Assembly (NCBI RefSeq): GCF_001456155.1
Contig: NZ_CP013293.1
Span: 1,550,001 to 1,614,000, forward strand
Length of the DNA stretch: 64,000 nucleotides
Direction of reading: 5' to 3'
From: Chryseobacterium sp. IHB B 17019
Lineage (GTDB): Bacteria; Bacteroidota; Bacteroidia; Flavobacteriales; Weeksellaceae
Shown: one piece after another, positions 7,880 to 17,014 of the stretch
Layout: each line of letters starts with the position of its first letter
Numbering within the stretch: the first letter of the stretch is position 1
Made by a program: the position numbers and the translations under genes
Notes under the pieces: model-generated
Told to the model about the DNA's origin: nothing
The model's input: only the letters and a program-made list of their open reading frames with translations
Databases searched by the model: none

Positions 7880-9799
7880 TTATATCGCTGCTTCTTTTTT
7901 AAAGTAAGAAACAAAATCCTCCATATTCATTACTCCCAGGTCTCCTTCACTACGTCTACGTACAGAAATTGTGCCATCCCTCTCTTCATTTTCCCCTACA
8001 ACAAGCATGAATGGGATCTTATTTAATTCTGCATCACGGATTTTTTTACCCGTTTTCTCGTTCCTGTCATCAATTTGACCGCTAATATCGTGATTTTCTA
8101 AAAATTGTGAAACTTTTTTAGCATAATCTACATATTTTTCGCTGATCGGAAGAATAATAAACTGATCCGGACTCAGCCAAAGCGGGAAATCTCCTGCTGT
8201 ATTTTCAAGCAAAATTGCAATGAAACGTTCCATAGACCCGAATGGTGCTCTGTGGATCATTACCGGTCTGTGCTTCTCATTATCATTTCCAATATAGTGA
8301 AGATCAAACCTTTCCGGTAAATTATAATCAACCTGAATTGTTCCAAGCTGCCATTTTCTACCCAAAGCATCCTTCACCATGAAATCCAGTTTCGGGCCGT
8401 AGAATGCCGCTTCACCATATTCAACAACAGTTTTCAAACCTTTGTTTGCTGCTGCCGTGATGATCGCTTTTTCTGCTTTTTCCCAATTCTCGTCTGAACC
8501 GATATATTTTTCTCTGTTTTCAGGATCTCTCAAAGAAACCTGAGTCATAAAATCTTCAAAACCTAAAGATTTGAAAACATACAATACAAGATCAATTACG
8601 TCTTCAAATTCTCCCAACAACTGATCCGGAGTACAGAAAAGGTGAGCATCATCCTGAGTAAATCCACGAACCCTTGTCAATCCATGAAGCTCGCCTGACT
8701 GCTCATATCTGTAGACAGTCCCGAATTCCGCGTATCTTTTCGGTAAATCCCTGTAGCTCCATTGTGAAGTCTTGTAAATTTCACAGTGGTGAGGACAGTT
8801 CATTGGTTTCAGCATGAATTCTTCTCCTTCATTTGGAGTTTTGATCGGCTGGAAGCTGTCTGCACCATATTTATCCCAGTGTCCTGAAGTTACATACAAA
8901 TCTTTTGCACCAATATGCGGTGTCATTACGAATTCATAACCTCCTTTTTTCTGAGCTGCAGAAAGGAAATTTTCCAGTTTTCTTCTTAAAGCGGTACCTT
9001 TTGGCAACCATAATGGTAAACCAGCTCCAACTTTTTCTGAGAATGCGAAAATCCCTAATTCTTTACCTAATTTTCTGTGATCTCTTCTTTTTGCTTCTTC
9101 TAATCTTTCAAGATATTCAGTAAGTTCTTTCTGTTTTGGGAAAGAAATACCGTAAACTCTTGTTAATTGAGGATTTTTTTCATTTCCTCTCCAGTATGCT
9201 CCTGCTGCATTTAAAATCTTAACAGCTTTTACAATATTTGTATTCGGAATGTGACCTCCACGGCAAAGATCCGTAAAGTCGTCATGAGTTACAAAAGTGA
9301 TTTCCCCGTCATTAAGGTTTGAAATTAATTCAACCTTATAAGGATTATCTGCGTAAACTTTTAATGCCTCTTCTTTAGAAACAGGGTATAATGAGAACGT
9401 TGAACCTTTTTTAGCATTTTCCAATACCTTCTTTTCAATCTTCTCGAAGTCTTTTTCAGATAAGCTTTCGTCCCCGAAATCTACGTCATAATAGAATCCG
9501 CTTTCGATGGCAGGGCCAATTGTCAACTTAGCATTAGGATAAAACTCAAGGATAGCCTGCGCCAAAAGGTGGGCCGAAGAATGCCAGAAAGCTTTCTTTC
9601 CAAGATCATCATTCCAGGTAAGCAATTGCACCGTAGAATCCGTGGTAATAGGCGTGGTCGTCTCTACTTGTTTGTCATTAACAACTGCGGAAATGGTATT
9701 TCTAGCCAATCCCTCACTAATAGATTTTGCCACATCTAGCGGAGTAACTCCTGCCTCGAATTCTCTGACACTTTGGTCTGGAAGTGTAATTTTTATCAT
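7880..9799 (-). CDS. thrS: Threonine--tRNA ligase
   Basis: 639 aa, full length. TGS domain 1-61. Editing domain with zinc-site residues H73-x3-H77, C179 and H183 (D-L-C-R-G-G-H). Class II catalytic core from about 250 with C335 in M-N-C-P-H-H, the first of the Cys/His/His ligands of the threonine-specific zinc. The C-terminal anticodon-binding domain ends in a charged tail. It charges tRNA-Thr and edits seryl-tRNA-Thr. It precedes infC by 114 bp on the same strand, the conserved thrS-infC arrangement. A TATTTTTG -7 box at 9824-9831 probably drives both genes. No T-box or obvious operator mimic is seen upstream. Confidence 0.97.
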   Translation of the reverse strand: MIKITLPDQSVREFEAGVTPLDVAKSISEGLARNTISAVVNDKQVETTTPITTDSTVQLLTWNDDLGKKAFWHSSAHLLAQAILEFYPNAKLTIGPAIESGFYYDVDFGDESLSEKDFEKIEKKVLENAKKGSTFSLYPVSKEEALKVYADNPYKVELISNLNDGEITFVTHDDFTDLCRGGHIPNTNIVKAVKILNAAGAYWRGNEKNPQLTRVYGISFPKQKELTEYLERLEEAKRRDHRKLGKELGIFAFSEKVGAGLPLWLPKGTALRRKLENFLSAAQKKGGYEFVMTPHIGAKDLYVTSGHWDKYGADSFQPIKTPNEGEEFMLKPMNCPHHCEIYKTSQWSYRDLPKRYAEFGTVYRYEQSGELHGLTRVRGFTQDDAHLFCTPDQLLGEFEDVIDLVLYVFKSLGFEDFMTQVSLRDPENREKYIGSDENWEKAEKAIITAAANKGLKTVVEYGEAAFYGPKLDFMVKDALGRKWQLGTIQVDYNLPERFDLHYIGNDNEKHRPVMIHRAPFGSMERFIAILLENTAGDFPLWLSPDQFIILPISEKYVDYAKKVSQFLENHDISGQIDDRNEKTGKKIRDAELNKIPFMLVVGENEERDGTISVRRRSEGDLGVMNMEDFVSYFKKEAAI

Positions 9800-9823
9800 T
9801 GTTTACTAAGAAATTTTAAGATG

Positions 9824-9831
9824 CAAAAATA
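9824..9831 (-). promoter_or_regulatory. -7 box (TATTTTTG) of thrS-infC
   Basis: TAnnTTTG match 25 bp before the thrS start codon on the minus strand. Confidence 0.6.
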
Positions 9832-9954
9832 CGCAATTTTTATCTCTTTGAGAAATTGTTGCAGGATTATTCCCAAAAATTTAATGATAAATTTTCCTAA
9901 TGTTTGGATTAATTATTTTTAAAGGGAAATTTATGGTTGTTTTTTAACTTTAAG

Positions 9955-9984
9955 CAAAAAAATACTAAGCTTTCACTTAGTATT
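9955..9984 (-). terminator. Terminator overlapping the stop of the small charged protein
   Basis: Stem AATACTAAG (9961-9969) with CTTAGTATT (9976-9984); on the minus strand the stem includes the last codons and a T-rich tail follows. Confidence 0.65.
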
Positions 9985-10158
9985 ATCTGTTTTTCCTGAC
10001 TTATTGTTTTTTGAAGATTTTTGAACATCTTCTTTATCAATATCAGGTGGATTTGTTTTTTCTGATGCGGCGGGAATACCACGAAAATCCTCATTTTGTT
10101 TTTTCGTTTCTGCCGTATTTGCAGATTCTTTCTTTTTGTCGTCTCCTTTTGAATTCAT
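9973..10158 (-). CDS. Small highly charged protein of unknown function (61 aa)
   Basis: A hydrophilic, Lys/Asp/Asn-rich chain starting M-N-S-K-G-D-D-K-K-K with no hydrophobic core, so it is probably disordered. A terminator hairpin placed exactly at its stop codon supports it as a real gene. A second frame on the same strand covers the area (9909-10094), but its composition looks non-coding. I do not recognise a family. Confidence 0.5.
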   Translation of the reverse strand: MNSKGDDKKKESANTAETKKQNEDFRGIPAASEKTNPPDIDKEDVQKSSKNNKSGKTDNTK

Positions 10159-10215
10159 AGCGCTGAAGTTTTAAGGTTAAAAATTCAGGATTCAAATCTG
10201 AGAGATTTTGGATTT

Positions 10216-10821
10216 CTAAAGTCCTAAAATTCCCAGCTTGCCTGTCTGGTCTTCAATCTTATAGTCCAAAGCCTTTGCCAAAACGAAAATATTATTAAGA
10301 TTTTCCATTAATTGTTGACGTCCTTCTGTTCTCAATTGATTTTGGTTAACAGATTTCATAGCAGTTTCTTTCGCTTTTTGAGTTACATTTTTAATGTCTT
10401 TCTCAGAAATTCTGTTAATAAAAGAATCATCCATCGATTGAATTTCAACACTTGGGGTGATTCTGATATCAGCCTCCGGAAGTTCTTTAATAATTAGCTT
10501 TTTATTGATGGAATCCACTTCCAGCTTCATTTTATTTAAGTCATAAGAAACCTGCGCCGTGGTTTTCGTATAAGTGATTATACTGTTGCTGGAAACCTCT
10601 TTTCCAAAGACTTCATAGCCCATTTTGGTTTTCTGCATCGAAGAAGTATTCTGCTCCAACACCACCATTTTATTCATTTTTGAAATCTGGTTGGTGAGAA
10701 TATAATAGTCTGATTTCTCCGTTTTTTCAGTAGGATTAAAACAAGATTTAAAACTGAAAAACAGGATGGTCATTAAGACAATTCCCGCCACAAACGGAAC
10801 TAAAATTCTGATATTTCTCAA
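10216..10821 (-). CDS. DUF4230 family membrane-anchored protein
   Basis: 201 aa. One N-terminal membrane segment (about 6-26) is followed by an extracytoplasmic domain matching DUF4230: Y-Y-I-L-T-N-Q-I-S-K-M-N-K-M-V-V-L-E near the start, then Y-D-L-N-K-M-K-L-E-V-D and I-I-K-E-L-P-E-A-D-I. The function of the family is unknown. It is the last gene of a tight three-gene operon, 3 bp after the thioredoxin-like gene. Confidence 0.75.
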   Translation of the reverse strand: MRNIRILVPFVAGIVLMTILFFSFKSCFNPTEKTEKSDYYILTNQISKMNKMVVLEQNTSSMQKTKMGYEVFGKEVSSNSIITYTKTTAQVSYDLNKMKLEVDSINKKLIIKELPEADIRITPSVEIQSMDDSFINRISEKDIKNVTQKAKETAMKSVNQNQLRTEGRQQLMENLNNIFVLAKALDYKIEDQTGKLGILGL

Positions 10822-10824
10822 ATC

Positions 10825-11391
10825 TTAATTCTTAAAAATTTCTTTAATTACAGAACTGTCGTCTTTCTTTAAAATATTAACCAGGTCTCTTTCAATATAC
10901 CCTGTTGTAGGCATTTCTATAATCCTTCCTAATTCCTTACCGTATTTCTGTACAATAATTGTAGGGACTTTCTGAATATTATAAAGCCCTTCATCGCCAT
11001 TTGGGGATTCTTTTTTACGGTTTAAAGCAATTATAGTTAATTTATTTTCTGGAAACTTCAATTCCTCCAAAATTTTCATTAACCTTGGGAAATCTCTGTG
11101 AGAATCTTCGCACCATGTTCCCATGAAAACGATGAGATCATAAGTATTAAATTTTCCTTTTTTTAATTCTCCGATTGCTTTCTGATCTATTGCATATTCG
11201 TCATGTTCTTTCACGTACCAATCTGCATATGGAGCTTTCAGGAACTGGTCTTTTAGCTGGTGCCCCAACAGCATTTTACCGTCGTTTGTAGTTTCAACTT
11301 CGCGGTTTACCACTACTTTCTGGGCGCTCAATTGTTGAGAAGCCAATGCCATGCAGGAAACAACTGCAATATTTGTAATAAATTTTTTCAT
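10825..11391 (-). CDS. Secreted thioredoxin-fold protein without a CxxC motif
   Basis: 188 aa with a signal peptide ending near S-A-Q (about 24). The fold signature is clear: L-I-V-F-M-G-T-W-C-E-D-S-H-R-D-F-P at the first strand-helix junction and the cis-Pro loop K-V-P-T-I-I-V. The usual C-x-x-C is replaced by C-E-D-S, so a normal dithiol reaction is unlikely; a monothiol or binding role is more plausible. It may be a periplasmic lipoprotein-like or soluble protein. It is 1 bp from the pyrophosphohydrolase gene upstream and 3 bp from DUF4230 downstream, so the three are cotranscribed. Confidence 0.8.
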   Translation of the reverse strand: MKKFITNIAVVSCMALASQQLSAQKVVVNREVETTNDGKMLLGHQLKDQFLKAPYADWYVKEHDEYAIDQKAIGELKKGKFNTYDLIVFMGTWCEDSHRDFPRLMKILEELKFPENKLTIIALNRKKESPNGDEGLYNIQKVPTIIVQKYGKELGRIIEMPTTGYIERDLVNILKKDDSSVIKEIFKN

Positions 11392-11392
11392 G

Positions 11393-11860
11393 CTATTTTT
11401 CGATAATTGTCTTTAAATCAGCAGGTGAGTAGTATTTGTTTTTCAAGACTTTATGATCTGCCTTTCTGTAAACATTGTACTTTTCGCCTGATTTTTCATA
11501 AAATGAATCTACATCTTTTTCTTTGTAAAATTCAACGGTTTCCTGTGCCTGTTCTTCATTATCGCAAGCTTTCGACATATTGGAACGCTGAACTTCGTTG
11601 AATAGCTCTACAAATTTGCTGCCAAGTCCGAATTCCAGAACAGCGCCACTCAAAACATACTGCAAATCGCAAAGAGCATCTGCAATTTCTACGATATTAT
11701 GATCAGCGATGGCTTGTTTTAACTCGTTTAATTCTTCCTGTAAAAGTTCAACTCTTAAGTTGCATCTTTCGGGAGAAGGAATCTGTGGAGTATCTAAAAT
11801 AGGGGCTTTGAAAGTGGTGTGGAATTCTGCTACCTGGTTCAGACTGTCAATTTTATCCAT
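11393..11860 (-). CDS. MazG-like nucleoside triphosphate pyrophosphohydrolase
   Basis: 155 aa, all-alpha NTP pyrophosphohydrolase. The metal-binding signature E-E-L-x-E-L at about 46-52 and the E-I-A-D-A-L-C-D-L-Q-Y stretch about 20 residues later (E-x-x-D-x-x-x-D) are intact. Such enzymes cleave (d)NTPs to NMP and PPi, often for house-cleaning of damaged nucleotides. First gene of the three-gene operon; a TATATTTG -7 box lies at 11880-11887. Confidence 0.85.
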   Translation of the reverse strand: MDKIDSLNQVAEFHTTFKAPILDTPQIPSPERCNLRVELLQEELNELKQAIADHNIVEIADALCDLQYVLSGAVLEFGLGSKFVELFNEVQRSNMSKACDNEEQAQETVEFYKEKDVDSFYEKSGEKYNVYRKADHKVLKNKYYSPADLKTIIEK

Positions 11861-11879
11861 GAATATTTTTTATTTAAGG

Positions 11880-11887
11880 CAAATATA
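11880..11887 (-). promoter_or_regulatory. -7 box (TATATTTG) of the MazG-thioredoxin-DUF4230 operon
   Basis: Perfect TAnnTTTG match 20 bp before the start codon. Confidence 0.6.
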
Positions 11888-11892
11888 AAATT

Positions 11893-11965
11893 TTTAGAAG
11901 TTAGAAGCTAGAAATTAGAGGTTAGTTTTTTAATTAAAATAATTCATAATTACGAATTACTCATT
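11893..11965. repeat. Interspersed TTAGAAGTTAGAA-type repeat
   Basis: A run of near-repeats of TTAGAAGTTAGAAGCTAGAA is followed by AATTCATAATTACGAATT-type repeats. The same motif types recur at 21087-21118, 21493-21531, 30106-30140 and 30262-30310, always between genes. Confidence 0.6.
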
Positions 11966-11971
11966 ACCCAT

Positions 11972-12002
11972 AAAAAAGACTGTCCGTTTCCGAACAGCCT
12001 TC
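11972..12002 (-). terminator. Terminator of the reprolysin gene
   Basis: On the minus strand GGCTGTTCG pairs with CGGACAGTC (two G-U pairs) and is followed by six T. It lies 27 bp after the stop codon. Confidence 0.8.
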
Positions 12003-12028
12003 GCTTAGTGTTTAAATCGAGTAAGTCA

Positions 12029-14959
12029 TTAATTTTTAATGAATCTCTTTGTGATTTCACCGATTTGGATCATGTAAGCGCCTTTGATAAGGTTACTTAC
12101 GTTCACAGAGCCTCGTTCAAGTTTTCCTGAATTGATTAGTTTTCCACCCATATCGAAGATTTTATAATCTTCCGACGTTGTATTTGAAACATTTAAAATA
12201 TCTCTTACCGGATTTGGATATAATTTAATATCAGTTAATAAATCTTTTGTATCAACTGTTTCTCCTCTTCCCGATGAAACAATATTTAAAGTATAATCTT
12301 CAACCTGTCCGTAAGTATAAGAACCACAAGAAGATGTAGGAACCGAGCTGTATTTCATCATCACTCTCATTCTTGTTGTTCCAAGAGCTGCTGCTGCCGG
12401 AATTGTGATTGATCCCGTAGCCGGAGTTGTTGTAGAACCAGCTTTAGACCATGCTAATTCTCCACTGTCTGTGAAATCTCCGTCTTTGTTGTAATCAATA
12501 TACACGGCATAAGCTTCGCTGTAAGTTGTTGAAGTCCAAACAGGTGTTACAGAAATTGTGTACGCAGATCCTCTTGTTACATTCGTGGAAACGGAAGTGA
12601 AATCTTCATAACCAGCTGTTCCTGTTGATGTATTGTTAATGGTTCCGAATTTCACATTTCCGATTCTTTCGTCCGCTGTATTCGTTGCAGAAGCTGAACA
12701 ATACGTTACCGTGCTTCCTGCAAGCGTTGTTACACTCACCGAATTGCTTGAAGGTGAAACATTTCCTGCCGCATCCTTTGCTTTAACTGAGAAGCTATAA
12801 GTTGTTGATGGTGTTAAACTTGTCACAGTATACGTTGCAGAAGCAGTTGAACCAATTAATGATGCACCTTGATATACATCGTAGCCTGTAACGCCAACAG
12901 CATCCGTTGCTCCTGACCAAGAAAGATTTGTGCTTGTAGAAGTTGTGCCTGAAGCTGCCAATACAGGGGCTGTCGGAGCGACTGTATCTGTGCCTCCTGA
13001 ACCTGCATTTACAGTGATATTTGCATTATTTACATCAAAGAAAATATGGTTTGAACCTTTTACCATAATTCTTCCTGTTGTGGTAGATGAATTTGGAATG
13101 GTTACCGCCTGGGAACCGTCGTTTGGAGTTCCAGCCAGTAGAGTAGTCCATGTATTTCCGCTGTTTGTTGACCAAAGAATGTCTACGTTGGCAGCATTTA
13201 CGCCGTTTGCAGTAGTTCCGGCCACGTTCCATGTAACGGTTTGAGAGCTTCCACCTGCATAAGTTGTTGCTGAATTTTGTGAACTTACATTAAAAGGTCC
13301 CGCCGTTCCGTTTACTGTAATTACCGCGTCGTCAGAATTATTACCAGAACCTCCGGCTCTGTTGTCGCGAACGGTAAATCTGAAGTTATAGGATCTCGCC
13401 ACATTAGAAAGAGCTTCGACAGTGATTTCTGAGCCTGCCGTTGTGGTTGCTCCTGTTAAAATAGAAGCCATTCTTGGGAAATATCTTGTTGGAGTAGTTT
13501 GTGGTGTCCATGATCTGAAAGTAGGACCTGTCGCCTTTGTAGCACTTGCTGCAGAGCTTGCTCCTGTCTGTGAGGATGAAGCATTGTTCATTTGTTCCCA
13601 GATATAAGTTAAAGAATCTCCGTTGGCATCTGTTCCGCTACCTGTTAACATAAATGGAGTTCCTTTCGGAATTGTGTAATCTAATCCTGCGTTGGCTGTT
13701 GGAATTGCATTTCCGGTGTTTGTGCTTACAGGACAGGTTTTAGCCTTGATATTATTAGTAATCTGCTGAATACTGATCGCATGGAAGAACGCATCTGAAT
13801 GCGGCTGAATATCCTGAGCAGTAATTCCTGCATATCCCATGATTGTTGATCCTGAACCAGGTTCCATATTTACTCCTGTTCCTTCATTACTCATTGAGAA
13901 AGTGTGATTTCCTCCGAACTGATGCCCTAATTCGTGAGCCACATAATCGATGTCAAAATTATCTCCCGCAGGAATTCCGTCTGCCGGTGAAGTGTAGCCG
14001 CTTCCTTTTGATCCGTTTGTACAAACACATCCGATGCAGCCTGCATTTCCACCACCTCCCGTAGCTCCGAATAGGTGTCCGACATCATAATTTGCTTCTC
14101 CGATTACCGATGTTAAAGTAGATTGTAACTGTGAATTCCAGTTGTTCATCTGAGAAGAAGGAGAGTAAGGATCTGATGAAGCACTTGTGTAAATTACCGC
14201 ATCATTATTAGCAATTAAAACCATTCTCGCTGCAAAATCTTTTTCAAAAACACCGTTTACGCGGGTCATTGTGTTGTTCATTGCGGCTAAAGCATTGGCT
14301 TTTGTTCCTCCGAAATAAGCGGTGTATTCCCCGGTAGAAGATAATGCCAACCTAAATGTTCTTAAAGTAGCATCATCTGCGTTTGGTCTTGCTGCAATAT
14401 TGGTGTTGATAACTCCTTTTTGGGCAACATCAATTACAGTACATTCAAATTTGTTAAGATTATCTTTTTTATCTGATTTTTTATAAACCACATAAGTTGA
14501 TAAGTCTTTTGTGTATGGCTCAATGAAAACTGCGGATTTGTCCCCATAAATCTCCATTGATGATAAGCCAAGTGGTGAAACACTAAAATAAACCGTGGAA
14601 TTCGGGTCATCCAGACCTTCTCCAACGTAAGATTTGATGTCCGGATATTTTGCAGCCAATGCCGGATCAAAATTGGAATTTTCTTTTACTTTGAAATTTT
14701 CCATTCTACCTTCAGAATTAGGGAAAGAAATAATAACCTCTGATTTTTCTCCGGCTGCTAGTCTTTTTGGAGCTTTTGCCAAAACATTTTTTAGGCCATT
14801 AATATCCAGACTGTAAATCTTGGGATTGTTAATGTTTGTTTTGTTTTCAAAAATTTCAGAAATTGTTTTTTGTGAACCTTCAGACCAAAGACGATCGGTC
14901 TGCGCGAAAGAAATGCCCGATAGAAGAAGCATTCCAATCATGGATAATTGTTTTTTCAT
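12029..14959 (-). CDS. Secreted reprolysin-type zinc metalloprotease, multidomain, T9SS substrate
   Basis: 976 aa from the ATG at 14959. A longer frame reaches 15019, but a -7 box at 14987-14994 lies inside that extension. Signal peptide ends at S-F-A-Q. A propeptide covers about 20-180. The M12B-like catalytic domain carries H-E-L-G-H-Q-F-G-G-N-H at 342-352 and a following G-S-T-I-M-G-Y Met-turn. Then come Ig-like/PKD-like regions with a conserved N-R-A-G-G-S-G segment, a fibronectin type III domain (about 665-745), a GEVED domain (D-Y-N-K-D-G-D-F ... G-Q-V-E-D-Y) and a C-terminal sorting domain (Y-P-N-P-V-R-D-I-L-N). Probably a surface or secreted proteinase used for nutrient breakdown. Confidence 0.92.
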   Translation of the reverse strand: MKKQLSMIGMLLLSGISFAQTDRLWSEGSQKTISEIFENKTNINNPKIYSLDINGLKNVLAKAPKRLAAGEKSEVIISFPNSEGRMENFKVKENSNFDPALAAKYPDIKSYVGEGLDDPNSTVYFSVSPLGLSSMEIYGDKSAVFIEPYTKDLSTYVVYKKSDKKDNLNKFECTVIDVAQKGVINTNIAARPNADDATLRTFRLALSSTGEYTAYFGGTKANALAAMNNTMTRVNGVFEKDFAARMVLIANNDAVIYTSASSDPYSPSSQMNNWNSQLQSTLTSVIGEANYDVGHLFGATGGGGNAGCIGCVCTNGSKGSGYTSPADGIPAGDNFDIDYVAHELGHQFGGNHTFSMSNEGTGVNMEPGSGSTIMGYAGITAQDIQPHSDAFFHAISIQQITNNIKAKTCPVSTNTGNAIPTANAGLDYTIPKGTPFMLTGSGTDANGDSLTYIWEQMNNASSSQTGASSAASATKATGPTFRSWTPQTTPTRYFPRMASILTGATTTAGSEITVEALSNVARSYNFRFTVRDNRAGGSGNNSDDAVITVNGTAGPFNVSSQNSATTYAGGSSQTVTWNVAGTTANGVNAANVDILWSTNSGNTWTTLLAGTPNDGSQAVTIPNSSTTTGRIMVKGSNHIFFDVNNANITVNAGSGGTDTVAPTAPVLAASGTTSTSTNLSWSGATDAVGVTGYDVYQGASLIGSTASATYTVTSLTPSTTYSFSVKAKDAAGNVSPSSNSVSVTTLAGSTVTYCSASATNTADERIGNVKFGTINNTSTGTAGYEDFTSVSTNVTRGSAYTISVTPVWTSTTYSEAYAVYIDYNKDGDFTDSGELAWSKAGSTTTPATGSITIPAAAALGTTRMRVMMKYSSVPTSSCGSYTYGQVEDYTLNIVSSGRGETVDTKDLLTDIKLYPNPVRDILNVSNTTSEDYKIFDMGGKLINSGKLERGSVNVSNLIKGAYMIQIGEITKRFIKN

Positions 14960-14986
14960 ATAAATTCTCTTTTGATTGTGGAATAT

Positions 14987-14994
14987 CAAAGCTA
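14987..14994 (-). promoter_or_regulatory. -7 box (TAGCTTTG) of the reprolysin gene
   Basis: TAnnTTTG match 28 bp before the ATG at 14959. It rules out the longer start at 15019. Confidence 0.6.
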
Positions 14995-15100
14995 ATAAAA
15001 ATTTAATTATGAAAAACAAAATTTTTTAAGGAATTTTTAGATTATTCATTTAAAAAATTATGCAATACATTAAATATGACGAAAATTTTATTTTCTCATA

Positions 15101-15136
15101 AAAAGAAAATAGCACCCGCAAAGTACGAGTGCTATT
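15101..15136 (-). terminator. Terminator of the DinB gene
   Basis: Stem AATAGCAC (15108-15115) with GTGCTATT (15129-15136), T-rich on the minus-strand side. Confidence 0.7.
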
Positions 15137-15163
15137 CACTTATTAATGATATAATTCTAATTT

Positions 15164-15661
15164 CTAAAACTTATCGTCGGCAGTCGGTCCATACAATCCC
15201 GGAACTTTATTTCCGGTAGATCTTAAATAAACTACCAACTCACCTCTGTGATGATACAAATGATTGTATAAAAAAGAACGTACCACCTGAATTTTCGGCA
15301 TAGGGGGGAAGATCGTATTTCCGTCCATTTCCATTTTCCATTCGTTCATCACCGTGCTTTCGTCCCAATTTTCTAAAACATTTTGAGCTTTTGCAACATT
15401 TTCTTCAAATTTTGCAACAATATTCTCTGCTTTGGAAATATCTCCTTTATCATACTGATAAGTTCCCATATCGAAAACATCCAGATTAAAAGTAGAATCG
15501 AACCAATTGTAAACCTCCGCAACGTGGGAAGCCAGTTGAGCCGTTGTCCAGTTGATGTCAGATGGCTTAAATTCCAAAGCACTATCAGGAATTGCCTTTA
15601 AAAGTTTTCTTGTGCTTTCTGCTTCATGCAAAAATTCACCTATGAGGGCTTGTTTGATCAT
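15164..15661 (-). CDS. DinB-family putative metal-dependent enzyme
   Basis: 165 aa four-helix DinB/YfiT-type protein. The three metal-binding His are visible: the H in Q-L-A-S-H-V-A-E-V-Y at about 47 and those in Y-N-H-L-Y-H-H-R-G-E-L near 134-139. A DinB fold with this triad is found in thiol transferases and mycothiol- or bacillithiol-dependent enzymes. It lies 18 bp downstream of the acyl-CoA dehydrogenase stop and may be cotranscribed with it. The substrate is unknown. Confidence 0.8.
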   Translation of the reverse strand: MIKQALIGEFLHEAESTRKLLKAIPDSALEFKPSDINWTTAQLASHVAEVYNWFDSTFNLDVFDMGTYQYDKGDISKAENIVAKFEENVAKAQNVLENWDESTVMNEWKMEMDGNTIFPPMPKIQVVRSFLYNHLYHHRGELVVYLRSTGNKVPGLYGPTADDKF

Positions 15662-15679
15662 TTGTATTAATTTAAATTT

Positions 15680-16819
15680 TTATTTTGTAATATCTCTGCC
15701 GATAACCAATCTCTGAATTTCAGAAGTACCTTCTCCGATCGTACAAAGCTTAGAATCTCTGTAGAATTTCTCAGCAGGGAAGTCTTTTGTATATCCGTAA
15801 CCTCCAAAAATCTGAACGGCGTTGTTTGATATTCTCACACAAGCTTCGGAAGCATATAATTTTGCCATAGCTCCTTCTCTTGTCATTTTTTGTTTAGCGT
15901 TTTTCAAAGTTGCAGCTCTCTGGATCAACAATTCTGAAGCGTCAATTTCCGTTGCCATATCTGCCAGCATAAAGTTTACAGCCTGGAATTCTGAAATTGA
16001 TTTTCCGAACTGATGTCTTTCTTTAGCATATTTTAAAGCAGCTTTGTAAGCTCCTCTTGCTGTTCCTAAACTTAATGCAGCGATAGAAATTCTACCACCG
16101 TCCAAAATTTTCATAGCCTGTTTGAAACCTTCTCCAACTTCTCCTAATCTGTGAGAATCCGGTACACGAACATTGTCAAAAATTAATTCAGCTGTTTCTG
16201 AAGCTCTCATTCCCAGCTTATTTTCTTTTTTACCAGAAGAAAAACCAGCCATTCCTTTTTCTAAAACGAAAGCTGTTGAGTTATTTTTTGCTCCTTTTTC
16301 ACCTGTTCTTGTCATTACTACCGCAATATCACCTGAAATCGCGTGAGTGATGAAGTTTTTAGCACCGTTAATAATCCACCCATCACCATCTTTTACGGCT
16401 GTTGTAGACATACCTCCGGAATCAGAACCTGTATTGTGCTCTGTCAAACCCCAAGCTCCGATTACTTTACCGGAAGCTAACTGAGGAAGCCATTTATTTC
16501 TCTGTTCTTCGTTTCCGAATTCATAAATATGATTGGTACAAAGTGAGTTGTGTGCCGCCAAAGAAAGCCCGATAGAAGGATCTACCTGAGAGATTTCGTC
16601 CAAAATCGTAACGTATTCATGATAACCGAGACCAGAACCTCCATATTGCTCAGGAATAACGATTCCCATGAAGCCCATTTCGCCTAACTGATGAAACAAA
16701 TCTTTTGGAAAAGTCTGACTTTCATCCCACTCCATAATATTAGGTCTAATATTCTTTTCAGCAAATTCTTTTGCCGTTTCCGCAATCATTTTAATGTTGT
16801 CAATAGTCTCTGTATTCAT
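15680..16819 (-). CDS. Acyl-CoA dehydrogenase (short/medium-chain type)
   Basis: 379 aa from the ATG at 16819. A possible upstream start at 16843 is rejected because the TATCTTTG -7 box occupies 16841-16848. The FAD-binding and substrate regions are typical: G-A-W-G-L-T-E-H-N-T-G-S-D, W-I-I-N-G-A-K-N-F-I-T-H, and the C-terminal I-G-E-G-T-S-E-I-Q with catalytic base E363. It carries out the first oxidation of beta-oxidation or of branched-chain amino acid breakdown and passes electrons to ETF. The exact chain preference cannot be called. Confidence 0.93.
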   Translation of the reverse strand: MNTETIDNIKMIAETAKEFAEKNIRPNIMEWDESQTFPKDLFHQLGEMGFMGIVIPEQYGGSGLGYHEYVTILDEISQVDPSIGLSLAAHNSLCTNHIYEFGNEEQRNKWLPQLASGKVIGAWGLTEHNTGSDSGGMSTTAVKDGDGWIINGAKNFITHAISGDIAVVMTRTGEKGAKNNSTAFVLEKGMAGFSSGKKENKLGMRASETAELIFDNVRVPDSHRLGEVGEGFKQAMKILDGGRISIAALSLGTARGAYKAALKYAKERHQFGKSISEFQAVNFMLADMATEIDASELLIQRAATLKNAKQKMTREGAMAKLYASEACVRISNNAVQIFGGYGYTKDFPAEKFYRDSKLCTIGEGTSEIQRLVIGRDITK

Positions 16820-16840
16820 ATAGATAAAATAGTTAGTTCC

Positions 16841-16848
16841 CAAAGATA
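16841..16848 (-). promoter_or_regulatory. -7 box (TATCTTTG) of the acyl-CoA dehydrogenase
   Basis: TAnnTTTG match 22 bp before the ATG at 16819; decides the start. Confidence 0.6.
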
Positions 16849-17014
16849 CTTAAATTGATGAAATACTAAAAAAAATTATTAACTGCATTGTATTTTATTC
16901 GCAAAGTTTTAATTTTCAATTTTTTATACTTTAAAAATTAATCATTTTTTAATAATTATTTCTTAATTTTCAGTAGATTTATTTACTATTTTAGCCAACC
17001 TATTTTTTTTAAGC

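Noticed and set aside
9909..10094. 61-codon minus-strand frame overlapping the small charged protein
   Set aside because: Overlaps the better candidate at 9973-10158, runs past its terminator and has non-coding composition.
12930..13244. 104-codon frame opposite the reprolysin gene
   Set aside because: Shadow of a Thr/Ser/Gly-rich coding region on the other strand; no homology pattern.
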